The notes beneath the pieces are model-generated. The model was not told the DNA's origin and made no database searches. It saw nothing but the letters and a program-made list of their open reading frames with translations. Below, in pieces: positions 18,217 through 19,087 of a stretch of 19,087 bases of DNA. The DNA is taken from positions 1 to 19,087 of the forward strand of contig CAIWLA010000574.1 in NCBI GenBank assembly GCA_903913345.1, given 5' to 3'. Source of the DNA: an uncultured Magnetococcales bacterium (lineage in GTDB: Bacteria; Pseudomonadota; Magnetococcia; Magnetococcales; Magnetaquicoccaceae). A program made the translations under genes and the position numbers. Within the stretch, counting starts at the first letter, position 1. The number at the start of each line of letters is the position of its first letter.

Positions 18217-18429
18217 ATGTCTCAGACCTATACCGCCCTCACCAAACAAGTAGACGGCTGGTGGGTGGGATGGATCGAGGAAATACCCGGTGTCAACTGC
18301 CAGGAACCCACCCGTGAAACATTGCTGGAAACCCTGGCCATTACTCTGCGGGAGGCCATCGCCTTCAACCGCCAGGATGCCTTGGCCATGGTGGGCAGCG
18401 ACGACCGCGAAGAGTGCATCGCCCTGTGA
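18217..18429 (+). CDS. hicB: HicB-family antitoxin
   Basis: This 70-residue protein matches short HicB/UPF0150-type antitoxins: YTALTKQVDGWWVGWIEEIPG with the typical beta strands and the conserved IPGVNCQ, then a helix (RETLLETLAITLREAIAFN). It would neutralise a HicA mRNA interferase. There is no C-terminal DNA-binding domain, as is usual for the short form. I chose the ATG at 18217, with GGGAG 7 bases ahead; an ATG at 18211 is too close to that site. The next frame overlaps its stop (GTGA) and starts like HicA but is broken. The 183 bases before it (18034-18216) contain no gene I can support, only a loose inverted repeat CCCGCATC/GATGCGGG (18085 and 18135). Confidence 0.82.
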   Translation: MSQTYTALTKQVDGWWVGWIEEIPGVNCQEPTRETLLETLAITLREAIAFNRQDALAMVGSDDREECIAL

Positions 18430-18500
18430 AACGTAGCGAACTGTTGCGCTACCTGCCTCAACCGTGCCGAGAGGGATCGGCCAAAAACGGTTACCCCTGA
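18426..18500 (+). pseudogene. hicA: hicA toxin remnant
   Basis: A GTG overlapping the hicB stop (GTGA) opens a 24-codon frame beginning MKRSELLRYL, the typical HicA N-terminus, with a later REGS as in HicA. It then stops at 18498-18500, whereas HicA toxins are about 60-80 residues and need a histidine and the strand-rich core that should follow REGS. That core, including the HSxY-type region and the PRH motif, is missing and I cannot find it in other frames downstream. Start position and overlap with hicB are as in intact hicBA pairs, so this looks like a deletion or recombination stub. Confidence 0.68.
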
Positions 18501-18746
18501 CTGTTACCCCAATCCTTGATGGTGCTCGAAAAATCTGTTTAAATATCAAACGTTGCGAGCCTGCTGCGGATGGTCCCTCCCTCGAACCTCTCCCCTTTTT
18601 TGGAATCGTTTTCAAGAACTATTGCGGAGTGGGCCATCAAAATCGCAGAATGCCCACGGCATGGTCGGGTATCGACTGACCACTCCGCCGCCTGGGTGGA
18701 GGTCGCCTTCGTCGCCCCCAAAAACCGTTCGGGAAAGATCAACCGC

Positions 18747-19087
18747 ATGAGCCAGAATTTTTATACCGTATTTGCCCATCTGAACCATTGGCACTGGGGC
18801 CTGTTCGCCATCGGGTTGACCCTGCTGGAATGGGTTTTCCCCTTCTCCTGGTTTCTCTGGTTGGGGTTGGCGGCCGGGGTGGTCAGCGGCGTTGTCTTCT
18901 TGTGGCCAGCCATGGGCTGGGGGATGGAATTGGCCCTGTTTGTGTCAGTCGCCCTGGGTTCGATGGCTCTTTCGCGCCTTTTGTCGCACCAGCCGCCCGC
19001 CCCCCGCCGCCCCCGCCACCCCTCCCCGCTGCCCGCCCCCCCCGGTCGTGCCAGCCAGTATGTGGGACGGTTGTTCACCTTGACCCA
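18747..19087 (+). CDS. NfeD-like membrane protein, 5' part (cut by window end)
   Basis: Residues 1-113 are visible. There are hydrophobic segments at about 17-32, 34-54 and 58-79 (LLEWVFPFSWFLWLGLAAGVV is NfeD-like), then a Pro/Arg-rich linker and YVGRLFTL, which matches the start of the NfeD C-terminal OB-fold domain (usually GRxxTL or similar). Short NfeD proteins are inner-membrane partners of stomatin/QmcA-type proteins, whose gene would be expected nearby, possibly beyond the window. The ATG at 18747 is chosen because the first membrane segment follows it as in the family; its ribosome binding site is weak (GGGAAAG). The frame is open upstream to 18543, see findings. Confidence 0.78.
   Translation, partial: MSQNFYTVFAHLNHWHWGLFAIGLTLLEWVFPFSWFLWLGLAAGVVSGVVFLWPAMGWGMELALFVSVALGSMALSRLLSHQPPAPRRPRHPSPLPAPPGRASQYVGRLFTLT

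Overview
The window comes from a Gram-negative, probably proteobacterial chromosome. GyrB carries the long C-terminal insert of E. coli-type gyrases, there is an AsmA-family envelope protein, and start sites have strong GGAGG-type ribosome binding sites. Most of the DNA is GC-rich, with strong C/G preference at third codon positions. Genus cannot be read from the sequence. Abundant GGGGCTTCGCCCC-type palindromes would fit alphaproteobacterial or Magnetococcales-like genomes, but that is inference.

Layout. Positions 1-3685: a small AT-rich two-helix membrane protein lies behind gyrB (both minus strand), and a SAM-dependent methyltransferase is divergent from gyrB. Positions 3686-4091: a mostly non-coding stretch with a possible small ORF, an inverted repeat and a hairpin/T-run. 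Positions 4092-11842: a long minus-strand run whose transcription order is TPR-like exported protein, a block of tandem palindromes, pyrR, pyrB, pyrC, pyrK and an EF-G-like GTPase. Positions 11901-15648: an AsmA-family protein and an Old Yellow Enzyme-type oxidoreductase, also minus strand. From 15916 the coding strand switches to plus: a cyclic-nucleotide-gated K+ channel with a clear terminator, a HEPN/MNT pair whose HEPN gene is frameshifted, a HicB antitoxin followed by only a stub of hicA, and the start of an NfeD-like membrane protein cut by the window end.

Function. The core is a de novo pyrimidine synthesis cluster: PyrB makes carbamoyl-aspartate, PyrC closes it to dihydroorotate, PyrK is the electron-transfer subunit normally paired with dihydroorotate dehydrogenase PyrD (not in the window), and PyrR is a regulator and/or uracil phosphoribosyltransferase. 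The right-hand 1.5 kb looks like a decaying toxin-antitoxin patch: two small modules side by side, each with its putative toxin gene broken.

I found no rRNA, tRNA, CRISPR array, complete insertion sequence or prophage gene. I do not see a clearly new multi-gene system. The most notable items are the two broken toxin-antitoxin pairs, the tandem palindrome block before pyrR, the PyrK/EF-G-like end of the pyr cluster, and the channel gene with a palindrome in its promoter.
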